The notes: generated by a model from the letters alone, not told the origin. Numbered from the stretch's first letter, positions 33,188 to 41,745 are shown. The stretch: 64,000 bases of DNA from G965202665 sp965243835 (GCA_965243835.1 OZ251578.1:1488001-1552000), one strand, 5' to 3'. Program-made: numbers and translations.

Positions 33188-34432
33188 ATGGAACGTGAAC
33201 GGACTGTAGTGCCTTGGCCGGACGGGCCTCCGGCGGGGTGGATAGTCGATTTGGCCGGTTGGTCCCGCGACGGGTCCCCCTTCTACGACCACATGAAGCA
33301 CCGGCATAGTTTCACGAACGGGGTCGTAAAGTCCCCGGGGGCGGGGGTGTCTGACACGGCCGAAGAGGCGGCGGAGTCCGCTTTGGAGATGCTGAACTTG
33401 TTCCAAGCCGTGAACCCCGGAGGCTATTGGGATGTGGAACCGGGCGGCGTGGCGTGGGCGGGTTTGCGGCCGGTGGACGCGGCGGGAAGAATACTGCTCC
33501 CTGCCTTCCCGGGCGGCGAGTGGAGGTTGCTGTTCGCGGAAAGCCCGGACGGACGCACCCCCCCGGTTGTGATGAGATGGGACGGCGAGTCGGAGCGGAG
33601 CGCGGAGGTGATGCCCGACTTGGGACGGTTGGATGTGTGCGAGCCGCTCGCTGAAACGGAGAAGGTCATCCGCCGCCGTATGGGAATAGACGACGGCTAC
33701 GAGATCGGCATGCGGGTTTCCCCCGCCCGGGCGTGTTACACGGGCGAGTTCGCCGTTCATTGCGTTAAGAAGCCGCCGTCTCCTTGCTTGGAGGGGGAAT
33801 ACTCCGCCGAGGAACTCGCCGACATCACCTACACGGTGACTATGGACTACCGGCGTCTGGCGGCGGCGGCCACCGACGAAGAGGCCGTGGAAACCGCTCA
33901 GGACATTATGGACGAATGGCTGGAAGAGCGGAGCATACTGGATCAGGCGTCCGATTATACGCCGGCTCTCGTCGGCCGGGTGCGGAGGGGAACCGCCCCG
34001 TGGATGACGTCCGCCGGAACCGGCCGGGGGCCGAGACGGGAGTGGTCGCCGGACTGGAACGTTCCCGCCGACCCGGGGGAGGCCGAGCAGGACATTCTCA
34101 TATACCCGGCGCAACGCGAGTTGCCCGCTATGGCCTCTTACACGGACGGGTCTCCGAGTTGGACCCGGGCGGAGGTGCTCAGCGCGCATTGTTTCCCGCT
34201 GGACTGGCAGGCCGTGCGGGAGGCGGTCGGGGCCCGCTTCGGGGCGCTTCCGGTCTCCTCGCCGTGTTTGTCCTACTTCTTCGACCGGCCGTCCCCCGAC
34301 TGGGAGGCCCCCGACTGGCTGGTTCCGAGCGAAGCGGTAACGGCGCACCTGCGGGAGCGGCGGCGGCGGAATTTGGCCGTGGTGGAGAGACGGCCCGCTC
34401 CGGCGCGGGTGTCGGTCGGGGCGGGGTGGTAA
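33188..34432 (+). CDS. Hypothetical protein with VGAGW tail (414 aa)
   Basis: ATG 33188 is preceded by AAAGGAG with 6 bases between; ATG 33170 in frame overlaps the upstream stop but would put that ribosome-binding site inside the gene. The chain is soluble, acidic and Trp-rich (PPAGWIVDLAGWSRDGSPFYD, WDVEPGGVAWAGL, DWNVPADPGEAEQDI). No domain is recognised. It ends RVSVGAGW, a variant of the C-terminal signature. It is part of the operon downstream of the DarB-like gene. Confidence 0.6.
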   Translation: MERERTVVPWPDGPPAGWIVDLAGWSRDGSPFYDHMKHRHSFTNGVVKSPGAGVSDTAEEAAESALEMLNLFQAVNPGGYWDVEPGGVAWAGLRPVDAAGRILLPAFPGGEWRLLFAESPDGRTPPVVMRWDGESERSAEVMPDLGRLDVCEPLAETEKVIRRRMGIDDGYEIGMRVSPARACYTGEFAVHCVKKPPSPCLEGEYSAEELADITYTVTMDYRRLAAAATDEEAVETAQDIMDEWLEERSILDQASDYTPALVGRVRRGTAPWMTSAGTGRGPRREWSPDWNVPADPGEAEQDILIYPAQRELPAMASYTDGSPSWTRAEVLSAHCFPLDWQAVREAVGARFGALPVSSPCLSYFFDRPSPDWEAPDWLVPSEAVTAHLRERRRRNLAVVERRPAPARVSVGAGW

Positions 34433-34434
34433 GA

Positions 34435-35271
34435 GTGGCGGCGGTTGCGGACGGCCGGCCTGATCTCCGGGTTTTGTCCCTCGGCGGGGGGGTTCAGTCC
34501 ACCGCGTTGGCTTTGATGGCCTCCGAGGGAAGGTTCGGGCCGCCGCCGGATGTGGCTTTCTTCGCCGACACGGGATGGGAACCGGGGTATGTGTATGAGA
34601 CGGTCGCCGCCGTCAAGGAACGGGCTTCGTTTCCGGTGCGGACGGTCAGCAACGGCCGGAACCTGGCGGAGGACACCTTCCAGGGAGTTGCCGCGAACGG
34701 CAACCGGTTCATTCCCGTGCCGGTGTTCATCAAATACCCGGACGGGAAGCGGGGAATGAACCCCCGGCAGTGCACCAACCAGTACAAGATCGACCCTATC
34801 AACAAGGCCATCCGGGCCATGCTCGGAGCGACCGAGAAAGGCCAGCGCGTCCCCCATGGGGTGCGTGTGGAGCAGTGGATGGGCATCTCCACCGATGAGA
34901 TACTCCGGGCGAAGCCGAACCGTCTCAAATACATCACGCACCGGTTTCCGCTCGTGGAAGAGGACTTGTCCCGCACCGACTGCCAAACGTATATGACCGA
35001 ACGTCACCCGGACGTTCCGGTAGGGAAGTCGGCGTGCGTGGGATGCCCCTATCACTCCGCGGAGGCGTGGCGGACGATACGGCTGGAACACCCGGCGGAT
35101 TTCCGGCGGGCGGTGGAAATAGACCGGCAACTCCGCACCCCCGGCCACAACCTGAAACGAGGGGACTGCTACCTCCATTCCCGGAGAGTGCCCCTGGAAG
35201 AAGCCGTCCAAACGCAGTCGGTCGAAGCCGGGTTGCAGGACGAGGAATGCGAGGGAATGTGCTTCGTATAA
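34435..35271 (+). CDS. Phage-type PAPS reductase / PP-loop family protein (278 aa)
   Basis: The PP-loop is VLSLGGGVQSTALALM (about residues 13-28). FFADTGWEPGYVYETV, the Cys of NPRQCTNQYKI and the cluster SACVGCPYHSAEAW follow, typical of the phosphoadenosine-phosphosulfate-reductase-like proteins of phages and plasmids. These activate a substrate with ATP; the family includes DndC, which works in DNA phosphorothioation, but no DndA, B, D or E gene is here. GTG 34435 is 3 bases after the upstream stop. The actual substrate is unknown. The tail ECEGMCFV lacks the shared signature. Confidence 0.75.
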   Translation: MAAVADGRPDLRVLSLGGGVQSTALALMASEGRFGPPPDVAFFADTGWEPGYVYETVAAVKERASFPVRTVSNGRNLAEDTFQGVAANGNRFIPVPVFIKYPDGKRGMNPRQCTNQYKIDPINKAIRAMLGATEKGQRVPHGVRVEQWMGISTDEILRAKPNRLKYITHRFPLVEEDLSRTDCQTYMTERHPDVPVGKSACVGCPYHSAEAWRTIRLEHPADFRRAVEIDRQLRTPGHNLKRGDCYLHSRRVPLEEAVQTQSVEAGLQDEECEGMCFV

Positions 35272-35302
35272 CCCCCCGGGTAGCCGAGAAAGGACGATGA
35301 CA

Positions 35303-37147
35303 ATGGACAACGCTGAACGGTTGAAACTGTCCGCCGAGATGGACAAAGCGGCCGAGGAACACGAACTGGCCGAGACGGAGGTGGACAGCCTCCGGCCCTT
35401 CTACAAGTCGCTCGCGGGCATACATGTCCGTCGCGTGGAAGCCGACCGGCTGGAGAAACTAGCGGAGGAATACCGGCAAATGGGAATGAGTTCCCCTCCC
35501 GGGGGGGCCGTTGACTGCGCGGAGAGAGCGGAGACGTACACAGCGGACGCCGCGTACTTGCGGGCGGAGGCCGACCGGATGGAACAGCAGTTCGGCTTCA
35601 CAGCAGAAGAAGTGTCGTGGGCGCGGGCGGAGGTGCGGGAAATGCGGGCGGAGCAGGCGTTGGTAACGGCCTTTCGCAAACTCGGCCATTGGGAATGGTC
35701 GCCCGCGACCGACGAAGAGGGCGGAGGGCCGACCGGCCCCCATCCGTTGTTTATAGGCGACGCTACCGAACCCACCCCGGGGTTCGACGGCGACCGGGCG
35801 GTGTGGCGGCCCGCCGGATGCGACTTCCGGCAACGGGTCATCGGGGGAGAGCGGCCCGATGAATGCCCCACCTTCTGGGCGGACGACGCCAAATGCGTAT
35901 GCGACCTGCCCGTAGATTGGCTGCCCACCCGGATACAAACCTCTTTGGACAACCGCTATCTGGAAGGACGGCAGGACGCTATGAACGGCCGGAGTAACCC
36001 CGGCCGGGTGGAAGACGAGGATTACCGGAGAGGCCACAACGACGCTCTAGTTGAGCAGATAGCGGCGGTCAGCCGGGAGAACACTCCCCCGAAGCCGCGG
36101 GAGTACGTGGAGGGATGGCAGGACGCTATGAACGGCCGGTACAACACCGGCATGGAGGACTACGAGGATTACTGGAGAGGCCATCACTACGGTTCGGCTG
36201 AGCGTGCGCGTATGAAGGCGGCCAGACGGGAGAACCGGATAACGGAGGTGAACAACATGGCCGCCCAGGTGCTGGCTAAGCAGTTGACCGGCGGATCGGA
36301 AGGCGTCGAGGACGCTTTGTCCCAGATAGACGAGGAGGCGGCCGCTGGGCGGGGGCGTGAATGCCCGGATGGTCTGCCGGATTGCCCGCAGTGCGCGCTC
36401 AACCGGAGGGTGGAAACCGCGAACGCGGCGGCGGGTGTCGGCGAGCGGGTTCCCCGCGGGCTTCTTCCGACGGCTGTGATTTGGGAGGACGAGGACACCG
36501 GCGGGTGGCGGGTGGCTTTCTCCGACGGGGAGTGCGCTGGTATGTCGCTCGGCTCTTTCTTGGGTGTGGATCAGGCGCGCGCCGCCGCCGGGCGGCTGGG
36601 GTATAAGGAGGATAGGCAGTTTGTTTATCCGATGGCGGGCGGCCCGTTCCGGAGGTTATGCGATTACACAGGGGAGATCACGGGGGGGAGCGAGGGGATC
36701 GACTTGCTGGAGACGCGGGAGCTTCGTTCCTCGTATCTGGTGACCGCCCGGTCGGACGATGACGCGATAGCGGCGGCGTTGGCGGAATGCGCCGACTATT
36801 TGGACGAGTTGCTGGAGGATCATGGCTTGGCGTTTGATGAGCCGCCGGTGTTCGCCGTGATAGACGTTGAAGAACCGGACGGGAAGGCGCGGCGCATTTA
36901 CGCCCGGCCGGCTGGCGTGTTCCGGCCGGCGACGGCCTATTACACCGGCCCGGAGAATGAGCATAACAGAGCGGAGTTGTTCACCGACGACCCCCACCCG
37001 GGTGACCTCTGTTGGACGGCTGATGGCTGGGCGCCTGCGAACGGCGGGGAGCCGCCTCCGATTGTTATCCGGTCGGGGGATCGTTTGGACGCTCGGATAA
37101 GGGACTTCCGGGGTGATAACACCCGCGGGGCGGGGTTGTCTTTATAA
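35303..37147 (+). CDS. Hypothetical protein with coiled coil, RMF-like repeats and AGLSL tail (614 aa)
   Basis: ATG 35303 has AAAGGA 8 bases upstream. Residues 1-125 are charged helices, probably a coiled coil. Two repeats follow near 215-245 and 262-292: NRYLEGRQDAMNGRSNPGR and EYVEGWQDAMNGRYNTGM, each followed by EDYxRGH. They resemble the YxxGxxAxxGR pattern of ribosome-modulation-factor-like domains. The middle has a CPDGLPDCPQCAL cluster. The C-terminal part includes GEITGGSEGIDLLETRELR and ends TRGAGLSL. No overall family is recognised. Confidence 0.6.
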   Translation: MDNAERLKLSAEMDKAAEEHELAETEVDSLRPFYKSLAGIHVRRVEADRLEKLAEEYRQMGMSSPPGGAVDCAERAETYTADAAYLRAEADRMEQQFGFTAEEVSWARAEVREMRAEQALVTAFRKLGHWEWSPATDEEGGGPTGPHPLFIGDATEPTPGFDGDRAVWRPAGCDFRQRVIGGERPDECPTFWADDAKCVCDLPVDWLPTRIQTSLDNRYLEGRQDAMNGRSNPGRVEDEDYRRGHNDALVEQIAAVSRENTPPKPREYVEGWQDAMNGRYNTGMEDYEDYWRGHHYGSAERARMKAARRENRITEVNNMAAQVLAKQLTGGSEGVEDALSQIDEEAAAGRGRECPDGLPDCPQCALNRRVETANAAAGVGERVPRGLLPTAVIWEDEDTGGWRVAFSDGECAGMSLGSFLGVDQARAAAGRLGYKEDRQFVYPMAGGPFRRLCDYTGEITGGSEGIDLLETRELRSSYLVTARSDDDAIAAALAECADYLDELLEDHGLAFDEPPVFAVIDVEEPDGKARRIYARPAGVFRPATAYYTGPENEHNRAELFTDDPHPGDLCWTADGWAPANGGEPPPIVIRSGDRLDARIRDFRGDNTRGAGLSL

Positions 37148-37220
37148 TGAATAAACCGGATGAGTTGTTAGACGGCGGCCGGGTTGGATGAGTTGCCGGT
37201 TAACGGGAAGGAAATGACGG

Positions 37221-39866
37221 ATGTCTACTGTAGTAGCTGAGAAGACGTCGCCGGCGGAGGCCGGGGAGGGGGGTTTGTTCGCCGGGAGGGTGTTTTCCTC
37301 CGAGGGGGTGGATCCGTTGTTGGCGGCGGGGGAGTGGGGAACGCGGGATGTGCGGATTGAGACCGCTTCCGGGGAGGTGGTGTTTGAGCAACTGGGGGTG
37401 CGTTGCCCGGTGGGTTGGTCGGCGACGGCGGCGAATATCGTGGCGCAGAAGTATTTCCGGGGGGCGGTGGGGTCTCCGGGCCGGGAGCGGGACGTGGCCG
37501 GGCTGGTGGGCCGGGTGGTGTCTACTATCGCCGGTTGGGGATGGGACGACGGCTACTTCCAGGGGGCGGAGGAGAGGGATTTGTTCTCCGATGAGTTGAC
37601 GGCGTTGCTGGTCGGCCAGCGGGCGGCTTTCAACTCGCCGGTGTGGTTCAACTTGGGAGTGGAGGGCGCGCCGGATCAGGTGTCGGCGTGTTTCATTTTG
37701 TCGGTGGATGACGATTTGGAGAGCATTTTGGACTGGACGCGGGTGGAGGGGAGAATATTCAGGGGCGGGTCGGGTTCGGGTGTGAATTTGTCGCGTGTGC
37801 GGGGGTCGATGGAGTTGCTGTCCGGCGGCGGCGTGGCTTCGGGGCCGGTGTCGTTCATGGCAGGCGCGGACGCGTCGGCGGGGGCGATCAAGTCGGGAGG
37901 GAAGACCAGGAGGGCGGCGAAGATGGTCTGTTTGGACGCGGATCATCCGGATGTTTACGAGTTCGTGCGGTGCAAAGCGGAGGAGGAACGGAAAGCGCGG
38001 GCGCTGGCCGCAGCCGGGTTCGGGACGGGTTTGGACGATGTGACCGTCCGGTTCCAGAACGCCAACAACTCGGTGCGTGTTTCCGATGAGTTTATGCGGG
38101 CGGTGGAAGCCGACGGGGGGTGGGATTTGACGGCCCGGACTACGGGGGAGCCGGTGCGGAGGGTGCGGGCCCGGGATTTATGGCGGCAGATAGCGGAAGC
38201 GGCTTGGGAATGCGCCGACCCCGGGGTTCAGTTCTCCACGACTATCAACAAGTGGCATACTTGTTCCAACACGGGGCCGATAAACGCGTCCAACCCTTGC
38301 TCGGAGTACGTCCATTTGGACAACTCGGCGTGCAACTTGTCGTCTTTGAATTTGCTGAAGTTCTTGGACGGGGACGGCGAGTTCGACGCCGCGGGGTTCG
38401 CGGCGGCGGTGCGGGTGCTGACGGTCGCTATGGACATTATGGTCGACCGGGCGGATTACCCTACCGGCCGGATAGGGGACAACACCCGGCGGTTCCGGCA
38501 GTTGGGAATAGGGTTCACGAACCTGGGAGCGGCGTTGATGGCGCTGGGCTTCGGCTACGACTCCCCCGAGGGTCGGCGGTGGGCGGCGCTGGCGGCTTCT
38601 TTGATGACCGGAGCCGCGTACGCCGCGTCCGGAGACATAGCCGCCCGGATGGGACCCTTCGCCGGGTTCGGAGACAACCGGGAGCCGATGACGGGGGTGA
38701 TCAGGAAGCACCGGTCGGCGGCGTGGGAGACCGTCGCCGATATGGAACGGAGCCCATGGACGGATCTGATGGGGGAGTTGTGGAACCACGCGTTGGAGCG
38801 GTGCGAGGCTGCGGGGTTGCGGAACGCGCAGGCGACGGTGCTGGCCCCGACGGGGACTATCAGTTTCCTGATGGACTGCGACACCACCGGGATAGAACCC
38901 GATTTGGGGCTGGTGAAGTACAAGCAGCTAGTCGGCGGAGGCCGGTTGAAAATAGTGAACCGGACCATAGGCCGGGCCCTCCGCCGGTTGGGATACCAGG
39001 AAGAAGACGTGGAGCGGATAGTGAAGTGGGTGGAGGAACGGGACGTCATCGACGGCGCCCCGGGCCTGGACCCGGCTCACCGGGACGTGTTCGCCACCTC
39101 GCTGGGAGACAACCCGATTTCCGTTGAAGGCCATCTGCGGATGATGGCGGCGGTGCAGCCGTTCCTGTCCGGGGCCATATCGAAGACGGTGAACCTCCCG
39201 GAGTCGGCTACGGCGGAGGACGTGGAGGACACTTTCATGACCGGCTGGCGGCTGGGGTTGAAAGCGGTGGCCGTCTACCGGGACGGATGCAAAGTAGCCC
39301 AGCCGCTGTCCGACAAAGAAACGCCCGTCCCGGCGGGGGAGAAACGCGAACTGCCCCCGGAGCGGCAAGGGAGAACCGTCCGCTGGCAGGTCGGGGACTG
39401 CAAAGGGTACATGACCACCGGGGAGTACGAGGACGGGTCCTTGGGGGAATTATTCGTCAAAGTAAGCAAACACGGCGGCACGCTGTCCGGTCTGATGGAC
39501 TCTTGGGCGATAGCCATCAGCAACGGCTTGCAACGGGGCGTGCCTTTGGAAGCGTACCTGATGGACTACCTGGGGTCGGCGTTCCCCCCGGCGGGGATAA
39601 CCACCGACCCGGACGTGCGGATAGCGACCTCCCTGCCGGACTTCCTGATACGGAAACTGGCCGTAATGTACTTGCCGGAGGACAAACGAAGAGATTGGGG
39701 ATTGCTGACCCCCTCCGAACGGGCAGAGGCGCTTCCCGGCCTGGAAACCGGCAACGCCGAAGACGCTTCCGACTTCCCGTTTTGCATGATGTGCGGCACG
39801 ATCATGTCCCGCGCCGGGACATGCTACGCCTGCCCGGTGTGCGGCACCACCAGCGGATGCAGCTAA
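37221..39866 (+). CDS. nrdJ: Adenosylcobalamin-dependent (class II) ribonucleotide reductase
   Basis: NrdJ reduces ribonucleotides using vitamin B12. Visible are NSPVWFNLG, VSACFILSVDDDLESI (active-site Cys near residue 156), FRGGSGSGVNLSRVRGS, ASNPCSEYVHLDNSACNLSSLN (near 358), LAPTGTISFLMDCDTTGIEPDL and the C-terminal zinc ribbon CMMCG...CPVCG near 856-876. At 881 residues it is within the family range and lacks an N-terminal ATP-cone. ATG 37221 follows an AAGGAA ribosome-binding site. Class II enzymes need no oxygen and no separate radical subunit, useful for a mobile element. Confidence 0.93.
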   Translation: MSTVVAEKTSPAEAGEGGLFAGRVFSSEGVDPLLAAGEWGTRDVRIETASGEVVFEQLGVRCPVGWSATAANIVAQKYFRGAVGSPGRERDVAGLVGRVVSTIAGWGWDDGYFQGAEERDLFSDELTALLVGQRAAFNSPVWFNLGVEGAPDQVSACFILSVDDDLESILDWTRVEGRIFRGGSGSGVNLSRVRGSMELLSGGGVASGPVSFMAGADASAGAIKSGGKTRRAAKMVCLDADHPDVYEFVRCKAEEERKARALAAAGFGTGLDDVTVRFQNANNSVRVSDEFMRAVEADGGWDLTARTTGEPVRRVRARDLWRQIAEAAWECADPGVQFSTTINKWHTCSNTGPINASNPCSEYVHLDNSACNLSSLNLLKFLDGDGEFDAAGFAAAVRVLTVAMDIMVDRADYPTGRIGDNTRRFRQLGIGFTNLGAALMALGFGYDSPEGRRWAALAASLMTGAAYAASGDIAARMGPFAGFGDNREPMTGVIRKHRSAAWETVADMERSPWTDLMGELWNHALERCEAAGLRNAQATVLAPTGTISFLMDCDTTGIEPDLGLVKYKQLVGGGRLKIVNRTIGRALRRLGYQEEDVERIVKWVEERDVIDGAPGLDPAHRDVFATSLGDNPISVEGHLRMMAAVQPFLSGAISKTVNLPESATAEDVEDTFMTGWRLGLKAVAVYRDGCKVAQPLSDKETPVPAGEKRELPPERQGRTVRWQVGDCKGYMTTGEYEDGSLGELFVKVSKHGGTLSGLMDSWAIAISNGLQRGVPLEAYLMDYLGSAFPPAGITTDPDVRIATSLPDFLIRKLAVMYLPEDKRRDWGLLTPSERAEALPGLETGNAEDASDFPFCMMCGTIMSRAGTCYACPVCGTTSGCS

Positions 39867-39888
39867 CAAAAGAGCAAGGAGCAAACAA

Positions 39889-40199
39889 ATGACCCCCCCC
39901 CCCCCGAATGCGGCCATCCCGAAGAAAGACGGCTGACCGCGGCCGACCCGTTGCCCTACACCGGCACCGCCCCCGGAGCGCACCTGTCCGACACCGGCGA
40001 AACGAGAGCCGCGCACGGCAACGCGAGCCGTCTCATAGCCTGCTCCGACTGCGGCCTGGTCAGAACCGAAAACTACAACCAGCGGTTCGTGGAACACGGA
40101 GCGTGGCGGCCCCCCGCCGGGGACGAATCCCTCCGGCTGACGGAGATCGGATACGCCCCCGTCGCCGGACGACGGCGGACGGGCGGACTGAGCCTATAA
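39889..40199 (+). pseudogene. Small zinc-type protein with GGLSL tail, out of frame at a 13-C tract
   Basis: AAGGAG at 7 bases precedes ATG 39889. The codons ATG ACC then enter a run of 13 C (39893-39905). As written the frame gives MTPPPPNAAIPKKDG and stops. With 14 (or 11) C the frame continues as ECGHPEERRLTAADPLPYTG..., then ACSDCGLVRTENYNQRF and the tail GRRRTGGLSL, about 103 residues. The long frame is clearly the gene: it has CxxC, fits the operon and carries the shared tail. It is either phase-variable, a frameshifted copy or a homopolymer sequencing error. Confidence 0.65.
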
Positions 40200-40215
40200 A
40201 GGAAGGAGCAAACAA

Positions 40216-40617
40216 GTGACGCTCCCGAATGACGCCCCCGCCCCGATGAAGTTCGCTTGCCCCGCCCACGACCTCCGCTACGGCGGCGACGATAGCCTTT
40301 CCGCCGGGTGCGGCGGATGCGACCCGGTAGCCATCGCGACGATGGCCGGCCGGGGAACGGCCTCCGCTACCCCCCGCCAAGACGCGGTTAATCGTCTTCT
40401 GCAGAACCGCGCCCGGCAAATCAGGGCGATGACACCATCGGAGGTGGAGGCCTCCGACTCCCCGGATTGGGAGATGATGATGATGTCAGCCCAGGTCTGC
40501 GATGAACTAGCCGCCGCTCAGAGTTGGGAAGATTTGGGGTTGGTCGACCAGCCGCGGGTCCGGGGGGTGGCATACACCATGAGCCGTCAGCGGCGGACGG
40601 GCGGACTGAGCCTCTAA
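40216..40617 (+). CDS. CPAHD/GCGGCDP protein with GGLSL tail, paralogue 1 (133 aa)
   Basis: GTG 40216 follows GGAAGGAGCAAACAA, the same ribosome-binding site as the gene before. Residues about 12-35 have FACPAHDLRYGG..., GCGGCDPVAIATMAGRGTAS; Cys and His residues suggest a metal site. The middle (DAVNRLLQNRARQIRAM, MMMSAQVCDELAAAQSWE) is helical. It is a tandem paralogue of the next gene. The C-terminus is RQRRTGGLSL. Function unknown. Confidence 0.65.
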   Translation: MTLPNDAPAPMKFACPAHDLRYGGDDSLSAGCGGCDPVAIATMAGRGTASATPRQDAVNRLLQNRARQIRAMTPSEVEASDSPDWEMMMMSAQVCDELAAAQSWEDLGLVDQPRVRGVAYTMSRQRRTGGLSL

Positions 40618-40657
40618 GCGATGACCTGACGCTCCTCCTATAAGAAAGGGAACCGCC

Positions 40658-41161
40658 ATGTCCGACACGGCCAACCAAAACCCCCCGCCTCGGTCTTACG
40701 ATTGGGAAACCGACCCGGAATACCGGGAAGAGGCCGCCGCCGACGGCTTCCGCCGGCAGGAAACCGAAGCCGAGCTGGGGTGGCCCCCCGCTCCCGATCC
40801 GGCGGCGTTCGCTTGCCCCGCCCACGATCCCGACTTCGGAGGAGACCCCGGCCTCGCCGACGGGTGCGGCGGATGCGACCCGGCGGCTATCGCGTCTATG
40901 GCCGGCCGGGGAACGGCCTCCGCTACCCCCCGCCAGGACGCGGTTCTCGGTCTTCTGATGAACCGGGTTCGTCAAATCAGGATGCTGCCCCCATCGGAGT
41001 ACTGGCAGTCGGGCGGATCCCCGGACTGGCCGGCGATGATGCTGGCCGCCCAGGTCGCCGATGAACTGGCCGCCGCGCCGAACTGGGAAACTATGCTGGC
41101 ACTCCGGGGAGTTGACGAACCGGCCGCCCCGGCCCGGGAGACGGGCGGTTTAAGCATTTGA
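40658..41161 (+). CDS. CPAHD/GCGGCDP protein with GGLSI tail, paralogue 2 (167 aa)
   Basis: ATG 40658 follows AAGAAAGGGAACC. It has an extra N-terminal 45 residues (SYDWETDPEYREEAAADGFRR) related to the (D)PxYxxGW repeats, then the same core as paralogue 1: FACPAHDPDFGG, GCGGCDPAAIASMAGRGTASATP, MLAAQVADELAAAPNWE. The tail ARETGGLSI matches paralogue 1 in protein but not in codons (GGTTTAAGCATT against GGACTGAGCCTC), which argues that the peptide itself is selected. Confidence 0.65.
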   Translation: MSDTANQNPPPRSYDWETDPEYREEAAADGFRRQETEAELGWPPAPDPAAFACPAHDPDFGGDPGLADGCGGCDPAAIASMAGRGTASATPRQDAVLGLLMNRVRQIRMLPPSEYWQSGGSPDWPAMMLAAQVADELAAAPNWETMLALRGVDEPAAPARETGGLSI

Positions 41162-41485
41162 AGCCCCTCTGCCTAGCCGCCGTTTAGCCCGATACGCGTC
41201 GAACCGTTCCATCTCCCGGCGGATATCTTCCATCTTGTAGCGGGGAATGCCCTCGCAGTTGGCGCACCCGGTCAAATCCAGACGCTCCACCGCCAACCGG
41301 ATAAGGGCGCTGGCCGTCATTCCCGCCCGGGTTGCCGCCGCCTGGATGGTTTTCCATTCCGGGTCGGTCATGCTCACCGCCCTCGCCCGGGCCCGCCGCT
41401 TCGGGGCGGCCCGCAACGGATGGTCTTCGCCCCGCGGGTCTGAGTCGGGCGCGGCCCGCCCGGAGGACGGGGAAGGAGGTTCCAT
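41150..41485 (-). CDS. Ribbon-helix-helix type protein with Cys pair (111 aa)
   Basis: ATG 41485 is used; TTG 41512 is also in frame. A Pro/Ser-rich start leads to a basic stretch (PKRRARARA) and an RHH-like unit: RAVSMTDPEWKTIQAAATRAGMTASALIRLAVERLDL. GCANCEGIPRYKMEDIRREMERF follows, with a CxxC. It may regulate the neighbouring operons or the leader RNA region to its right. It converges with and overlaps paralogue 2 by 12 bases. Confidence 0.6.
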   Translation of the reverse strand: MEPPSPSSGRAAPDSDPRGEDHPLRAAPKRRARARAVSMTDPEWKTIQAAATRAGMTASALIRLAVERLDLTGCANCEGIPRYKMEDIRREMERFDAYRAKRRLGRGASNA

Positions 41486-41544
41486 CCCCCGGGTTGGCGA
41501 CTCGGGCCGCAAATCGGTAGCCTGGGGGGAAGCCCCTGCTGTTG

Positions 41545-41604
41545 CGCGGGGGGCCCGGTTCGACTCCGGGCGAGCCCCCGCCGTTTCGCCGGTGGGGGTT
41601 TCCG
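41545..41604 (+). other. T-arm-like hairpin overlapping a terminator-like hairpin
   Basis: CCCGG-TTCGACT-CCGGG (41554-41570) looks exactly like a tRNA T-arm, but no matching acceptor, D or anticodon arms could be built. The CCCCCGCCG that follows can pair either back to GCGGGGG or forward with CCGGTGGGGG, then TTT. A similar arrangement is at 59.8 kb. Confidence 0.4.
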
Positions 41605-41716
41605 GGTTAATGAACCGCCACCCCGTCTCGGGGCCGCGATCTTGCGTTGTTAACTCGGCCTTGCCGTCCTTCCCGGTCGGTTACAAAAGCCCCGGCCCGT
41701 CTATTATATAACCGGT

Positions 41717-41745
41717 TTGGCGCACCTTGGCGGGTGTGCTATAGT
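41717..41745 (+). promoter_or_regulatory. Promoter of the ACGCAAC leader RNA
   Basis: TTGGCG (41717-41722), a 17-base spacer and TATAGT (41740-41745). Transcription should start near 41752, right at the first ACGCAAC repeat. Confidence 0.65.

Noticed and set aside
34435..35271. DNA phosphorothioation (Dnd) system
   Set aside because: Only a PP-loop protein is present. DndA, DndB, DndD and DndE homologues are missing and the sequence fits the general phage PAPS-reductase-like group.
41491..41578. A complete tRNA gene ending in the T-arm-like hairpin
   Set aside because: Only the T-arm is convincing. The best 5' acceptor (GGGTTGG) leaves a mismatch and no D or anticodon arm of normal size can be formed.
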